A stretch of 64,000 nt of DNA from the NCBI GenBank assembly GCA_963802915.1, contig CAWDKQ010000012.1, forward strand, positions 501,915 to 565,914, given 5' to 3'. Under the pieces are notes generated by a model that searched no databases, had not been told where the DNA came from, and worked only from the letters and a program-made list of their open reading frames with translations. This stretch comes from JAICMB01 sp963802915 (GTDB lineage: Bacteria > Acidobacteriota > Terriglobia > Bryobacterales > Bryobacteraceae). The translations under genes were made by a program, and so were the position numbers. Position 1 is the first letter of the stretch. Each line of letters starts with the position of its first letter. Shown one piece after another: positions 1 through 9,234 of this stretch.

Positions 1-334
1 CGTTAAGCTACTCTGAGTAGCACCGTCGATCGCACTGCGCCTGTGAACAGCAGCGCCAAGGCCAGCGAGTCCGCTGCACGCCTGAATGCCGTTCGACAGT
101 TCGTCGTCGACGTCAGACTATTCGATTGCACAATCGTTCTTGACTCCGGTTTACGAAATAGTCGCCGTCCGGACGGGCTCCGGCTTGGCTATACTACTCA
201 TCGCCCGTCTGGCGGAATCTTTAACCAACGGCCGCCACAAATTACTTCCGAACGGCTCAAGAGCCACAGCGCAGCGCCGATATGTCGGTTTGGGCGTGAG
301 TTGCTCCCCCCGTGAAAATCCCGGAGCACAAACT
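1..334. other. Leader region with no supported gene
   Basis: No convincing gene is visible here. Open frames run through the region but have no recognisable protein features, and the chemoreceptor frame that extends into it has a clear internal start at 335 followed at once by a membrane anchor. It probably holds the promoter of the chemoreceptor gene, but I cannot point to specific boxes. Confidence 0.4.
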
Positions 335-1765
335 ATGAACATCAGCAAAAAATTGATCTTTTTATTCGGATTGATTACCCTGTCGGCAACCGTTTCCGCG
401 ATTTACTCCGCCGCGACGATCTACCACCTTCAGGGACAGGTGAACGCAGAGATCGTCGGCAGCGCGTCGCGTCTGGATGAGGCGCGTCAGATCGAAGCCG
501 GGGTGGCAAACATGCGGAGCGCGTTCCGCGGTGTGGCGCTGTACTCTCTTGTAAAGAAACTACCAGCCGAGAACAAAGCAAGAGAGGTCTTCGAGGCTGA
601 GGCCGCTACTATGCGCGACTTGGTCCGGCAGATGGAGAGCGCCGAACTGCGGCCAGAGGAACGGGCCTACGCGAACGCCATTGGAAAAAGCCTGGACGAG
701 TGGGCGGAGGCATTCAAGCCGTTCGCGGATCTGACTCTTGCGGGGCATCTGGAAGAAGCGACCGAGATGGGCATGAAGACCACCGCCATGATCGACGCCA
801 TCCAGCAAAATGTCACGAAATTTGGCACAGCGAACAGCGCCCGGAAAGATGCGGCGATTGCGGCGGTTAACGCAGCCATCCAGCGGAATTTGATCATCAC
901 TGTGCTGCTTATCGTTCTGGTGGTCGTCGTGGGCAGCGGAGGAGGATTTGTTGTTCGCGGCATGGCCCGCACTTTGAAACGCCTTTCTGCGTCAGTTGCT
1001 GGCGGGGCGGAGGAGGTGGCCCAGACCGCTACCCTAATTGCTTCGTCCAGCCAGACACTCGCCCAACGCACGACTGAAAACGCCGCATCGCTCGAAGAGA
1101 CCTCGGCATCGAGCGAAGAGATCAACGCGATGGCTCACAGGAACACCGAGAGTTCTTCCGCGGCGCAAGCTTGCGTCGCCGAAGCGGGGCGGAAGTTCAT
1201 CGAGACGGATCGTTCGCTGGAAAAGATGGTTGCCGCCATGGCCGAGATTAATGCGTCCAGCGGCAAAATCTCCAAGATCATCAAGGTGATTGAAGAGATT
1301 GCCTTCCAGACCAACATTCTGGCGCTAAACGCGGCAGTGGAAGCGGCCCGTGCGGGCGAGGCGGGCATGGGGTTCGCCGTTGTCGCCGACGAAGTGCGCA
1401 ACCTGGCGCAACGTTGTTCCCACGCAGCCGAGGACACCGCCGCGCTGATCGAGGAGTCGATCGCGAAATCCAACGACGGCAAGCAGAGAGTGGATTCGGT
1501 AGCAGCGGCAATACAAGCCATCGCCATCGAGGCGGCCAAGACAAAAGAGCTGGTGGAACAAGTGAACATGGGCAGCCGGGAACAATCGAAGGGGATCGAG
1601 CAGATTGGCCAAGCCATCGCGCAGATGGGAAAGGTCACTCAGGGGACCGCGGCTAGCGCAGAGGAGAGCGCTGCCGCAGCCGAGGAACTCACGGCCCAAT
1701 CGGCGCACCTGACCGCGGCCGGAAGGCAATTGCGTGAATTAGTCGAGGGAAACTTAACTGATTGA
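335..1765 (+). CDS. Methyl-accepting chemotaxis protein
   Basis: Membrane chemoreceptor of 476 residues that would pass ligand signals to CheA/CheW. The start at 335 places a hydrophobic segment at about residues 8-28, directly after MNISKK. A helical periplasmic part follows, with a second membrane segment at about 185-207 (rich in V, L and I). The cytoplasmic part is a long alanine/glutamate-rich coiled coil. Its hairpin tip lies at about 319-357 and contains the family core EEIAFQTNILALNAAVEA followed by ARAGEAGMGFAVVADEVR. There is little room for a HAMP domain between the second membrane segment and the signalling helices, so it may be HAMP-poor. No chemotaxis partner genes are nearby, and the ligand cannot be inferred. 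Confidence 0.93.
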   Translation: MNISKKLIFLFGLITLSATVSAIYSAATIYHLQGQVNAEIVGSASRLDEARQIEAGVANMRSAFRGVALYSLVKKLPAENKAREVFEAEAATMRDLVRQMESAELRPEERAYANAIGKSLDEWAEAFKPFADLTLAGHLEEATEMGMKTTAMIDAIQQNVTKFGTANSARKDAAIAAVNAAIQRNLIITVLLIVLVVVVGSGGGFVVRGMARTLKRLSASVAGGAEEVAQTATLIASSSQTLAQRTTENAASLEETSASSEEINAMAHRNTESSSAAQACVAEAGRKFIETDRSLEKMVAAMAEINASSGKISKIIKVIEEIAFQTNILALNAAVEAARAGEAGMGFAVVADEVRNLAQRCSHAAEDTAALIEESIAKSNDGKQRVDSVAAAIQAIAIEAAKTKELVEQVNMGSREQSKGIEQIGQAIAQMGKVTQGTAASAEESAAAAEELTAQSAHLTAAGRQLRELVEGNLTD

Positions 1766-2079
1766 GGCGATCGATTCGCTTTAGGACGTGTTCCTTGAAG
1801 CCGGAGCGCACAGGCATCAGCAGGAAGAAGCCCGCAAGATAGGGTGTCGCGGCGGGGATTGCTGGGCCAGCGATGCGCTCGCTCGGATCGATGAGGGGAA
1901 GATGGCGACTTCCCGCATGTGGCAGCAAACCCTCAGGTAGTCCGACGAGGACGTCATCGGCGACTGGTATTACCGTATCTTGCAAAGATGTATTCCTGAA
2001 AGGGCCGCCGTTACACCGGTTACCGAAAGGACACGCTCGGCGGAGTGATCCAATACATCACGCGCCGCTGAGCAGCCGG
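1766..2079. other. Intergenic region between convergent mcp and tatC
   Basis: This 314-bp gap lies between the 3' ends of two convergent genes. Short frames cross it on both strands, but none has a recognisable motif. I found no strong terminator hairpin by eye. Confidence 0.4.
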
Positions 2080-3129
2080 CTACTTCGTCATGAACGGCCA
2101 GTGATTCACGAAGTGCAGCCCGTGATAATGATAATGCCCGACTGCGACTCCAACAACCGCTGCAATCACAAGCACCACGCCGAGAACAATCAGCAGCGTA
2201 ACACCCCACGGGAATCTCTTGCCTTCGCGCTTCAGCACCAGCAGGTATCCCAGGAAGACGCCGACGAAGTACAGCAGGCACATCGGGATGGCGAAGAGCA
2301 TCAGGTTGAAGACATCCGGCGTGGGCGTGACGATCGCCGCGATGATCACGATGGCGAGAATCGCGTAGCGCGAATGGCGCAGCAGGAATCGCGGTGACGC
2401 GAGCCGCAGCAGCGTCAGCAGGAAAATCAGGACCGGCATCTCGAAAACGAGGCCGACGCCCAGCGTCACGTTGACGAACAGATCGAAATATTCCGTGATT
2501 GTGACCACCGGTTGGACATCGTTCATCATGCCGATGCCGAGCAGGAAGGTCAGGCCATAGCGGAAGGCGAGAAAGTATGCGAACAATCCCCCGGCGATAA
2601 AGAGTCCGGCCGTGCTGATAATGAAGGGAGCCGCCAGCCGCTTCTCCTTCTTATACAGGCCGGGAGAAATAAAGGCCCAGACCTGATACACGATCCACGG
2701 CGAAGCAATGAAGATGGAACAAAGCACCGGCAGCTTCACCCAGATGATCGAGAAGCCTTCCATCGGAGTGATCATCGCCAGACGCGGCGGCACGACGTTG
2801 AGATATCTGAGAGCCTCGACGGCCGGCTGACTCACGATTTTCCACAGCTTGTCGGCGAAGATCAGGCTGAACAGGAATGCGACGCCGAGCCCGTACAACA
2901 TACGGAGAATGCGCGTACGCAGCTCTTCCAGGTGTTCCATGAACGACATGCGGAGCATGCCGTCTTCTTCTTCGTCGCCATCGGACGGAGGAGGAGGCGG
3001 GGGCGGAGGTTTCCTGCCGCCGGACGAAGCTACGGCTACAGCCGTGCTCGCCGGAACCAGATCCGCGCCGTTAGACGCGGATGGATGCTGCACTTCGGGA
3101 GTGAGACCTCCCGCCTTATCCTCGCTCAT
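2080..3129 (-). CDS. tatC: Sec-independent protein translocase TatC
   Basis: Core membrane component of the twin-arginine translocase that recognises Tat signal peptides and exports folded proteins. After an acidic, proline-rich cytoplasmic N-terminus (run of eight prolines at about 42-49) comes the TatC start motif SFMEHLEELRTRI, then the conserved SPWIVYQVWAFISPGLYKKEK loop region split by membrane helices, and ITEYFDLFVN. At 349 residues it is longer than the usual 250. The extra length comes from the N-terminal extension and an additional hydrophobic C-terminal helix ending in a His/Tyr-rich tail. It lies 31 bp downstream of tatA in the same direction. The Tat-dependent Gfo/Idh enzymes at 20-22.6 kb are likely clients. 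Confidence 0.95.
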   Translation of the reverse strand: MSEDKAGGLTPEVQHPSASNGADLVPASTAVAVASSGGRKPPPPPPPPSDGDEEEDGMLRMSFMEHLEELRTRILRMLYGLGVAFLFSLIFADKLWKIVSQPAVEALRYLNVVPPRLAMITPMEGFSIIWVKLPVLCSIFIASPWIVYQVWAFISPGLYKKEKRLAAPFIISTAGLFIAGGLFAYFLAFRYGLTFLLGIGMMNDVQPVVTITEYFDLFVNVTLGVGLVFEMPVLIFLLTLLRLASPRFLLRHSRYAILAIVIIAAIVTPTPDVFNLMLFAIPMCLLYFVGVFLGYLLVLKREGKRFPWGVTLLIVLGVVLVIAAVVGVAVGHYHYHGLHFVNHWPFMTK

Positions 3130-3160
3130 GATGGACCGCTTCTATGTTTAAGATTTGAAC

Positions 3161-3694
3161 TTAGCTTACTGCTGACTCCGGCGCCGGGTGTTCTTTCGGG
3201 TTCTCCGCGGAGGTTTGTGCAACATGTTCCGGAACCTGCGTTCCTTGATGTTCCGCGACGTTCCCGGATTCCGAGGTGGTTGCCCTCGGGACCGTCCCGT
3301 TACCGTGTGCCTCGTGGGAGGCGGTAGATTCGGCGCCCTGAGTTGCGGTCACGCCTACAGTGGATGGATTAGATTCGGCTGGCTGTGAATTATCGTTGTA
3401 CGATGAGGAGTTGTAAGCTCCTGAATCGTAATAAGGCGAGTCGTACTGGCTAGAGTCGTAGTGGTTGTAAATCTCGCTCGTATACGGGCGCATTACTTCT
3501 TTGATGGACTCGTTTTCCTTTTCCAGCTCCTTCATGTGGTGTTCAAACGTGGCTTTAAGTTCGCTCTGTGCGCGGCGAAACTCGGAGATTGCCTTTCCTA
3601 ACGTCCTGCCCAGCTCCGGCAACTTCTTTGGGCCGAAGAGGACCAGGGCGACAAGGAAAATAACAACCATTTCCTGCACACCCACGGGGCCCAT
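3161..3694 (-). CDS. tatA: Twin-arginine translocase subunit TatA/TatB
   Basis: Single-pass pore-forming or bridging subunit of the Tat translocase. The N-terminus is a short membrane helix (about residues 6-20), then the hinge FGPKKLPELGRTLGKAI and an amphipathic helix (SEFRRAQSELKATFE), diagnostic of TatA/B. The rest is unusual: about residues 70-105 form a Tyr/Ser/Asn/Asp-rich tract (repeated YDSxxY-like units), followed by a Ser/Thr/Glu-rich acidic tail. Total length of 177 residues is well above the usual 60-100 of TatA and closer to TatB. No second TatA/B gene is visible in the window, so this may be a dual-function TatA. It sits 55 bp after the S9 peptidase and just before tatC. Confidence 0.9.
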   Translation of the reverse strand: MGPVGVQEMVVIFLVALVLFGPKKLPELGRTLGKAISEFRRAQSELKATFEHHMKELEKENESIKEVMRPYTSEIYNHYDSSQYDSPYYDSGAYNSSSYNDNSQPAESNPSTVGVTATQGAESTASHEAHGNGTVPRATTSESGNVAEHQGTQVPEHVAQTSAENPKEHPAPESAVS

Positions 3695-3749
3695 ACAATA
3701 CCTCCAGACGCTTCTATAGTAACAGGGACGCTGCCCCGTCGAAGCGTGT

Positions 3750-5690
3750 TTACAAAAACCTGTCGAACCACTCTAACGTGCGTTGGAGCGAATCGAGGCG
3801 ATGTTTTGGCTCCCGGAAGCCGTGCCCTTCCCTCGGATATCGAACCAGTTCCGCTTCGATTCCCTGCTCCCGAATCGCCGTAAACATCTGTTCCGCCTGG
3901 GTGATATGGACATCGTTGTCGTTCTCCCCGTGCAAAAGCAGCGTCGGCGTTTTCACGTTTCCGACATGCGCCAGCGGCGACCATTTCCACAGCATCGCGT
4001 AGTTGTCGCCAGTCCACGGAAAGCCGTTAAATTCGGCGTGAACCAGATCCTGATAGAGCGATGTCGCATAAAAGCTGATCAGGTCGGAAACGCTCGCTAC
4101 GGCGACAGCGGCCTTGAAGCGGTGAGTCTGCGTAATCACCCAGTTCGTCATGAATCCGCCATAGCTGCCGCCGGTCACGAACAGTTTGTCCGGATCGATA
4201 TTCCCATGTTTCTGAATTACTTCGTCCAGGCCGGCCATCAAATCCTTGTAATCGCCGCCGCCCCACGCTTCGACCGAACCGTCCGAAAACTTCTGTCCAT
4301 ATCCGGAGCTTCCCCGTGGATTAATAGCGAGTACCGCGTAGCCATGCCCCGCAAAAACCTGCGCCTGTGGATTGAAGCCGTAACCGAATTGCCCGTGCGG
4401 TCCCCCGTGAATCGTCAGGATCAGCGGCGTCTTACCGGCCTTGCCAAGCGCGGGATAGAGCCAGCCTTCGACAGTCGTCCCACCGAAACTCTGAAAATGA
4501 ATGTCTTCGGGAATCGAAAGATCGTACGAAACAGTGTTGAGATGGGTCAACTGCCGCGGCTCGCGCGCTCCCGCGTCCAGGCGGAACAGCTCGGCAGGCA
4601 TGTCCGGTTTGCTGAGCACAAACGTAACCGACCCATCCCGAGCGAAGGCCGGCATCGTCAATTGCCCGCCTTTGCCGATGTCGCAGGACGACTCACCCGT
4701 CTTGAGCATCGTGTTGCACAGCAGGTTGCTCCCATGTTCGGCGACAGTATAGAGCACGAATTTCCCATCTGGCGACCACTCAATCGAGGACGTGCGCCGG
4801 TCCAGCTTCCCGTTGAGTTCCTTGGCTTCGCCGCCCTCGGACGGAATTACCCAGGCGTGAGCGTCTTCAGCCACGCTGTCAATGGTCGTGATGTCGCGCT
4901 TCGTCGCCAGGTAAGCGATGGAATGCCCATCGGGCGACACGCGCGGATCCATCTCCACACCAGGCGTGTGCGTGACCTGCCGGATCGCCCCGGATTGCGG
5001 ATTTACAGCAAAGATATCGTAATTGAGCCGCGCGTCCGGATCGGGTTCGTGATTCGACAGAAAAAAGATTTCGCCATTGGCGCCCCAATCGATAGAGTGC
5101 TCGTCGTGATTGCCGTTAGTCAGGACGCGAGGACCACCACGGCCGTCCGCCGCGACAACGTAGACATGCGTTCGTCGGTTGTCGGATAACGACGTCCGCG
5201 TCTTGTACAGCAACCGCGTCACCACCACCGGATCGGTTGGAGCCGGATCCGGTTCCAGCGTTCCCGCAAAGGCGATCTGCTTGCCATCGGGCGACCACGC
5301 AAGCATATTTCCAGCCTTCGTGAGGAAAGCATTCGTCCGGTGATATTCACACACCCGGACAAGCCTGCCTGTGGCGACGTCCAAAGTGTGAATCGCATCG
5401 CGCGCTACGAAAACCACATGCGACCCGTCCAGCGACCACCGCACCGTGGTCGCTCCTGCCGTAATTCCCGGCGCCGGCTCAGGCACTCCTCCCGCCGCCG
5501 GGATACGCATCCACTGACTCATCGTCTTGTTCGCGGAAAGGTCCGAGATCGAGACAGAAAACAGAATCGCCTTCCCATCGGGAGACGGCGCGATTTCGGA
5601 AATCGTTTTGATTGCGAGCGTGTCGATAGCCGTCAGGGGTGCGGCGCACGCCGCAAACGACGCTGCGGCGCAGATCCAAAGAAATCTCAC
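3750..5690 (-). CDS. S9-family prolyl oligopeptidase-like serine peptidase
   Basis: Exported peptidase of the dipeptidyl/acylaminoacyl-peptidase group (646 residues). I start it at the GTG at 5690, which gives a signal-peptide-like N-terminus (VRFLWICAAASFAACAAP) and has a GGGAGG-like ribosome site upstream; the earlier in-frame ATGs overlap the upstream gene. Residues ~30-370 carry repeated PDGK-type TolB/PD40 propeller blades. The C-terminal alpha/beta hydrolase shows the nucleophile elbow GGSYGGF (Ser about 509), Asp about 591 in GENDNDVH, and His about 623 in EGHGF. It likely trims short peptides in the periplasm. It follows the dGTPase-like gene by 23 bp, in an apparent five-gene operon. 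Confidence 0.92.
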   Translation of the reverse strand: MRFLWICAAASFAACAAPLTAIDTLAIKTISEIAPSPDGKAILFSVSISDLSANKTMSQWMRIPAAGGVPEPAPGITAGATTVRWSLDGSHVVFVARDAIHTLDVATGRLVRVCEYHRTNAFLTKAGNMLAWSPDGKQIAFAGTLEPDPAPTDPVVVTRLLYKTRTSLSDNRRTHVYVVAADGRGGPRVLTNGNHDEHSIDWGANGEIFFLSNHEPDPDARLNYDIFAVNPQSGAIRQVTHTPGVEMDPRVSPDGHSIAYLATKRDITTIDSVAEDAHAWVIPSEGGEAKELNGKLDRRTSSIEWSPDGKFVLYTVAEHGSNLLCNTMLKTGESSCDIGKGGQLTMPAFARDGSVTFVLSKPDMPAELFRLDAGAREPRQLTHLNTVSYDLSIPEDIHFQSFGGTTVEGWLYPALGKAGKTPLILTIHGGPHGQFGYGFNPQAQVFAGHGYAVLAINPRGSSGYGQKFSDGSVEAWGGGDYKDLMAGLDEVIQKHGNIDPDKLFVTGGSYGGFMTNWVITQTHRFKAAVAVASVSDLISFYATSLYQDLVHAEFNGFPWTGDNYAMLWKWSPLAHVGNVKTPTLLLHGENDNDVHITQAEQMFTAIREQGIEAELVRYPREGHGFREPKHRLDSLQRTLEWFDRFL

Positions 5691-5713
5691 GTTGGATGGG
5701 CCTCCCGGCCCGT

Positions 5714-6841
5714 TCAGCGCGGCGTAAGTCGCGCTTCCTGATAGCATCGCATGAAATAACGATCTGTCATTCCTGCGATGTAATCGCACACTACGCGATG
5801 CAATGGCTGGCTGTTTAGTTCTTCCACGTAGTTCTCCGGCAACGCTCCCGGCTCGCGCAGAAAGTAGTTGAAGAGATCCCCGATCATGCCGGCCGATCGT
5901 TTGCGATCGCTGCGCAGCGGCTCGGAATTGTAAACATTGGCGTGCATGAAGCGCTTGATGCGCTGCGTCGTTTCCGTAGCCTCGGGTGTGAACGCCGCCA
6001 ACCGACTTTTGACGTGCCGCACCGCTTCAAAATCGCGGACACCGGATTCCTTTGCCGCCTCTACCGTCCCGTTCACCAGACCCGCGACCATCCTGTCCAT
6101 GAGCACGCGCCCCACTTCCTGGAATTGCACGCGCTCGGGCGCACCGGGAAAGTGGCCTTCCACCTGGTCGTGAATCTCCGCGAACTCCGGGACCGCCTCG
6201 CGCACATCCGCGATGCTGAACATATGTGACAAATATCCGTCCTCCAGATCCGCGGTGTCGTAAGCAATTTCATCCGCCAAGTCGATCAATTGCGCTTCGA
6301 GAGGCGGGCGCAAGGCGGGCAGGTATTCATCGAGATCCGGATCGGCGCCAGGTACCAGGTCCCGGGAATGCTTGACGATTCCCTCGCGCACTTCAAACGT
6401 CAGGTTCAGACCGGGGAAGCGTGCAAAGCTCTGTTCGAAAGAGTCCACCACCCGCAACCCATGGACATTGTGATTGAAGGAATCGCCAAAACGCTGCATT
6501 TGCAGGTTTAGTTCGAATTCGCCGGCATGAGCGAATGGTGGATGCCCGACGTCGTGTACCAACGCCAGAGCTTCGGTCAGATCCTCGTTGAGACCGAGTG
6601 CCGCCGCAACCGTACGCGCAATCAGCGCCACTTCGATAGTATGGGTCAGCCGATTCCGGAAATGGTCCGAAATGGCCGCGCTAAAGACTTGTGTTTTATT
6701 TTCGAGCCGCCGGAATGCCCGCGAGTGGGCAATGCGGTCTCGGTCCCGCTGAAACTCGTCCCAATAAACACGCGGTAATTCCGGATATCTCCGGCCGAGA
6801 CTAGCTTCGACTGGAAACGCCAGAGCCGCGAGCGGCTTCAC
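5714..6841 (-). CDS. dgt: Deoxyguanosinetriphosphate triphosphohydrolase-like protein (HD domain)
   Basis: Likely dNTP triphosphohydrolase of the dGTPase family (375 residues), splitting dNTPs to nucleoside and tripolyphosphate to control dNTP pools. The family signature is clear: AHSRAFRRLENKTQVF at the N-terminus, then NRLTHTIEVALIART and ALVHDVGHPPFAHAGE, which supply the H...HD...D metal ligands of the HD phosphohydrolase fold. The length matches the shorter dGTPase-like subgroup. Its ATG overlaps the stop of the YfgM-like gene by 4 bp (6838-6841), so the two are translationally coupled. Substrate preference within the family cannot be told from sequence. The symbol is family-level. Confidence 0.92.
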   Translation of the reverse strand: MKPLAALAFPVEASLGRRYPELPRVYWDEFQRDRDRIAHSRAFRRLENKTQVFSAAISDHFRNRLTHTIEVALIARTVAAALGLNEDLTEALALVHDVGHPPFAHAGEFELNLQMQRFGDSFNHNVHGLRVVDSFEQSFARFPGLNLTFEVREGIVKHSRDLVPGADPDLDEYLPALRPPLEAQLIDLADEIAYDTADLEDGYLSHMFSIADVREAVPEFAEIHDQVEGHFPGAPERVQFQEVGRVLMDRMVAGLVNGTVEAAKESGVRDFEAVRHVKSRLAAFTPEATETTQRIKRFMHANVYNSEPLRSDRKRSAGMIGDLFNYFLREPGALPENYVEELNSQPLHRVVCDYIAGMTDRYFMRCYQEARLTPR

Positions 6842-7569
6842 TTCGGAAGATCGCCGAGGGCCGTAAGAGCAGAGCGGCTCACCGCCGGCCGGCTGCTTCC
6901 GCGCAACGGCTCGAGCAATTTACGAGCGGCTGCCGGATCGCTTGGGGCGAGAACGTGAGCCAGGGCGATGGTGGCTGCGTCCTTGGACACCATTGCCGTG
7001 GGATGATCGATAACCGATTGGATCAGGTTGCGTGCTTCCGGAAGCTTGCCCTGAGCCGCATAGATCTGAGCCAGCGAGATCTTGGCGAGAGAAGCGTAAT
7101 CCGTCTCACCCGAGTCGGCCACCTCTTTGAAGCGTTTTTCCGCTTCCTGGTTGTTGCCTTTGTCCGCCGCCTCGCTTGCCAGATAGTACTCCGCCATCAC
7201 GCCAACTTCGGAGCCGTTATACTTCGCCGCCAGATCCGACCACGCCTTCTGGACGGCTTTTTCCTTATCGGACTGCGTCGGATAAAACAGCATGTACTCG
7301 TTGTTTGCGGGACCTACCTGAGCATTCTGGACCCGCATGGCATCCTGGAGAGCCTCCAGCCGGACGCCGCGCTGGTAGCGCATGTAGAAAACCACCGCCA
7401 ATATCACGACGACAACACCGAGAGCGATGCCGCCCCATTGTGTTACCAGCTTCTTGTGATCGGTGACGTACTCGACGCCATGTTGTACTTCGAGCGCGAA
7501 CTTGTCGCTTTTTAATTCTTTACGGGTAGCCCTATCCACTAAAAAGAACCTCTTGAGGGGAAACCCCAT
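6838..7569 (-). CDS. YfgM-like membrane-anchored TPR protein
   Basis: A 243-residue protein with one N-terminal membrane anchor (about residues 47-67, VVVVILAVVFYM region), preceded by a cytoplasmic segment and followed by an extracytoplasmic helical-repeat domain. Tetratricopeptide-like helices are visible, for example AEYYLASEAADKGNNQEA and ASLAKISLAQIYAAQGKLPEA. This architecture is that of YfgM/TPR_21 proteins, which associate with the Sec translocon and periplasmic chaperones in enterobacteria. Whether it does so here is inference. It is the first gene of the apparent YfgM-dgt-S9-tatA-tatC operon, four of whose members concern envelope or protein export. Confidence 0.75.
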   Translation of the reverse strand: MGFPLKRFFLVDRATRKELKSDKFALEVQHGVEYVTDHKKLVTQWGGIALGVVVVILAVVFYMRYQRGVRLEALQDAMRVQNAQVGPANNEYMLFYPTQSDKEKAVQKAWSDLAAKYNGSEVGVMAEYYLASEAADKGNNQEAEKRFKEVADSGETDYASLAKISLAQIYAAQGKLPEARNLIQSVIDHPTAMVSKDAATIALAHVLAPSDPAAARKLLEPLRGSSRPAVSRSALTALGDLPK

Positions 7570-7652
7570 AATAACACGGGCAGAAAAGGCCTTACCGGCC
7601 CATCCTGCCTGTGTACCGAACCGTTATGTTACAGAACCCCGACGGTGATGCG

Positions 7653-8669
7653 CTAAGGCGCCAGCGTGCCCAATTCCGCTGCATTGTTCGCGACAGTCGC
7701 AGACGAGTTCTGGTGGATACTCTGGAAAAGCTGCTCTAGCGTCGAAACCGGGATCACCAGATTCCCGGATAGTGTGCTGCCGTTGACGGAAGTCTGAAGA
7801 TTGGCAAGCGCGGCGATCAGACCGGACGCGTTCGGGTCGGATGGGCTCTGCATCTGGATAAAGCTCTGGAAAAAATTCACGACATTCATGAGCGCCGTGG
7901 CGTTCTGCGGCGTATCCATCAAAGCCTCGCCCGTGACCGCGACGGCCGGACCTTGGGGCGTCGATGTGCCGGTGAGTTTCACGCCGCCGCTGGTCTGCTG
8001 GATGCTTTGTAGCAGATTGCTATTCAGCACGCCGTTGAAGTTCGAGGGAACGCCGCCCGCGAACTGCCCAAGCGGCAGCACGGAAGTAAACCACAGATCC
8101 TGCGTGGACCGGTATTGCGCGGCTTTGGTGAATAAGGGCGTACCAGTCGGGGCGCTCGATCCGGCCGACGCCAGGGCCGACTGCACGCTCGCGCAATCGC
8201 CGATCACGGCGGTAAAAGCATCGGTGTACAGGGCGACGCAGGCGTTCCCGGAAGCTTGAGGGTGAATCAAATCGACTCCGGCGAGGTGGGTTACGGAACC
8301 GCCGTTCGATTGCGCCGACGATTCCAGCTTCGCAATAGCGTTGCTGAAAGAACCGTGCGCCGCGATCAGACCCTGATGCGCCCCGGCGCTGGGAGCGCTA
8401 TTCATAATGATCACCACCTCGCTAATGTCTGTGCGAGGGTCCACGCCGGTTTCATTGATGAAATTTTCGAGGTTGCTGTCGGTCGATTGAATCTGCGAGA
8501 GCAAAAATTGACCCAGGACGGAGTTTTTGGCCGCGTCCACATGAGCGCCGCCGGCCATCTGGGCGGTGGGAGCGGCAAAACTGAGCAGATCGAGACTCGC
8601 GCTGGACTGCGCCAACGCAACAAACGGAACCGCGGCCAGGCAAATCAGGGCGCTTTTGAGGCTCGGCAT
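7653..8669 (-). CDS. Secreted protein of unknown function
   Basis: A 338-residue protein with a clear Sec signal peptide (MPSLKSALICLAAVPFVALAQ). The mature part is rich in Ala, Ser, Gln and Asn, has few charged residues, and contains two cysteines (in NACVAL and GDCASV) that may form a disulfide. I do not recognise a named domain. The overall pattern, with repeated amphipathic segments such as FSNAIAKLESSAQ and TALMNVVNFFQSF, resembles large surface or periplasmic proteins measured by quantity rather than catalysis. It is transcribed away from the small membrane protein gene at 8812, sharing a divergent promoter region of about 140 bp. It is 83 bp upstream of the 7569 gene, so it could be read through into the tat operon. 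Confidence 0.75.
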   Translation of the reverse strand: MPSLKSALICLAAVPFVALAQSSASLDLLSFAAPTAQMAGGAHVDAAKNSVLGQFLLSQIQSTDSNLENFINETGVDPRTDISEVVIIMNSAPSAGAHQGLIAAHGSFSNAIAKLESSAQSNGGSVTHLAGVDLIHPQASGNACVALYTDAFTAVIGDCASVQSALASAGSSAPTGTPLFTKAAQYRSTQDLWFTSVLPLGQFAGGVPSNFNGVLNSNLLQSIQQTSGGVKLTGTSTPQGPAVAVTGEALMDTPQNATALMNVVNFFQSFIQMQSPSDPNASGLIAALANLQTSVNGSTLSGNLVIPVSTLEQLFQSIHQNSSATVANNAAELGTLAP

Positions 8670-8811
8670 AATAAATCCCTTCTGTTTCGATTACGAAGCT
8701 AACACGGCAGAGTCGGCATCAACTCCGCTTCTTTTTCTAAGACGGAAGTAACATCCCTTTATTACAGGACACGCCAGAGCCGCAACGGAGTCATACCTCC
8801 GGGAGAGTTCA

Positions 8812-9219
8812 ATGAACTGGATTCAAAGTTTTTCAGGCGTGGCGATGAACAGGTTACCGAAGGTTATGTCGCCCAAAGGACACGCTATCGCCGATTACGC
8901 CATGGCTGCCGGCGCTTTCATCGTAGCTGTGGCGTTCTTCCGGGCGCATCGCAAGACGGCGGGCGTGGCGGCGCTGGTGACCGGAGCCATCCAAACAGTA
9001 AACCCTTTAATCACCGATTTTCCCGGCGGGGCTTTCAAAGTAATCAGTTACCAGACGCATGGACGCATCGACGCCGCCGCTGCCGGCATGATGGCGTCTC
9101 TACCCCAGTTGATGGGATTTGAAGATGAACCCGAGAGCCGGATCTTTTTGCTTCACGCGGCAGTGGCGACGGCGGTCATCGGCATGACGGATTTTGAGCG
9201 GAACGCGTTGGAGGCGTAA
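8812..9219 (+). CDS. Small hydrophobic membrane protein of unknown function
   Basis: A 135-residue protein with a ribosome site (GGGAGAG) about 8 bases before the ATG. After a basic N-terminus containing SPKGHAIADYAMA come hydrophobic segments at about 28-45 and 55-70. Two further hydrophobic helices follow, the last near the C-terminus (LHAAVATAVIGMTDF). The sequence reads like a vitamin-K-epoxide-reductase-free SPW/DUF-type membrane protein, but I cannot name the family. It ends 15 bp before the KimA-like transporter gene in the same direction, so the two are probably co-transcribed. Confidence 0.7.
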   Translation: MNWIQSFSGVAMNRLPKVMSPKGHAIADYAMAAGAFIVAVAFFRAHRKTAGVAALVTGAIQTVNPLITDFPGGAFKVISYQTHGRIDAAAAGMMASLPQLMGFEDEPESRIFLLHAAVATAVIGMTDFERNALEA

Positions 9220-9234
9220 ACCTCTCCCGCCAGA

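Noticed and set aside
3783..5189. Long plus-strand open frame opposite the S9 peptidase
   Set aside because: It is antisense to a gene with a full catalytic triad and propeller repeats, has no motif of its own and is explained by high G+C content.
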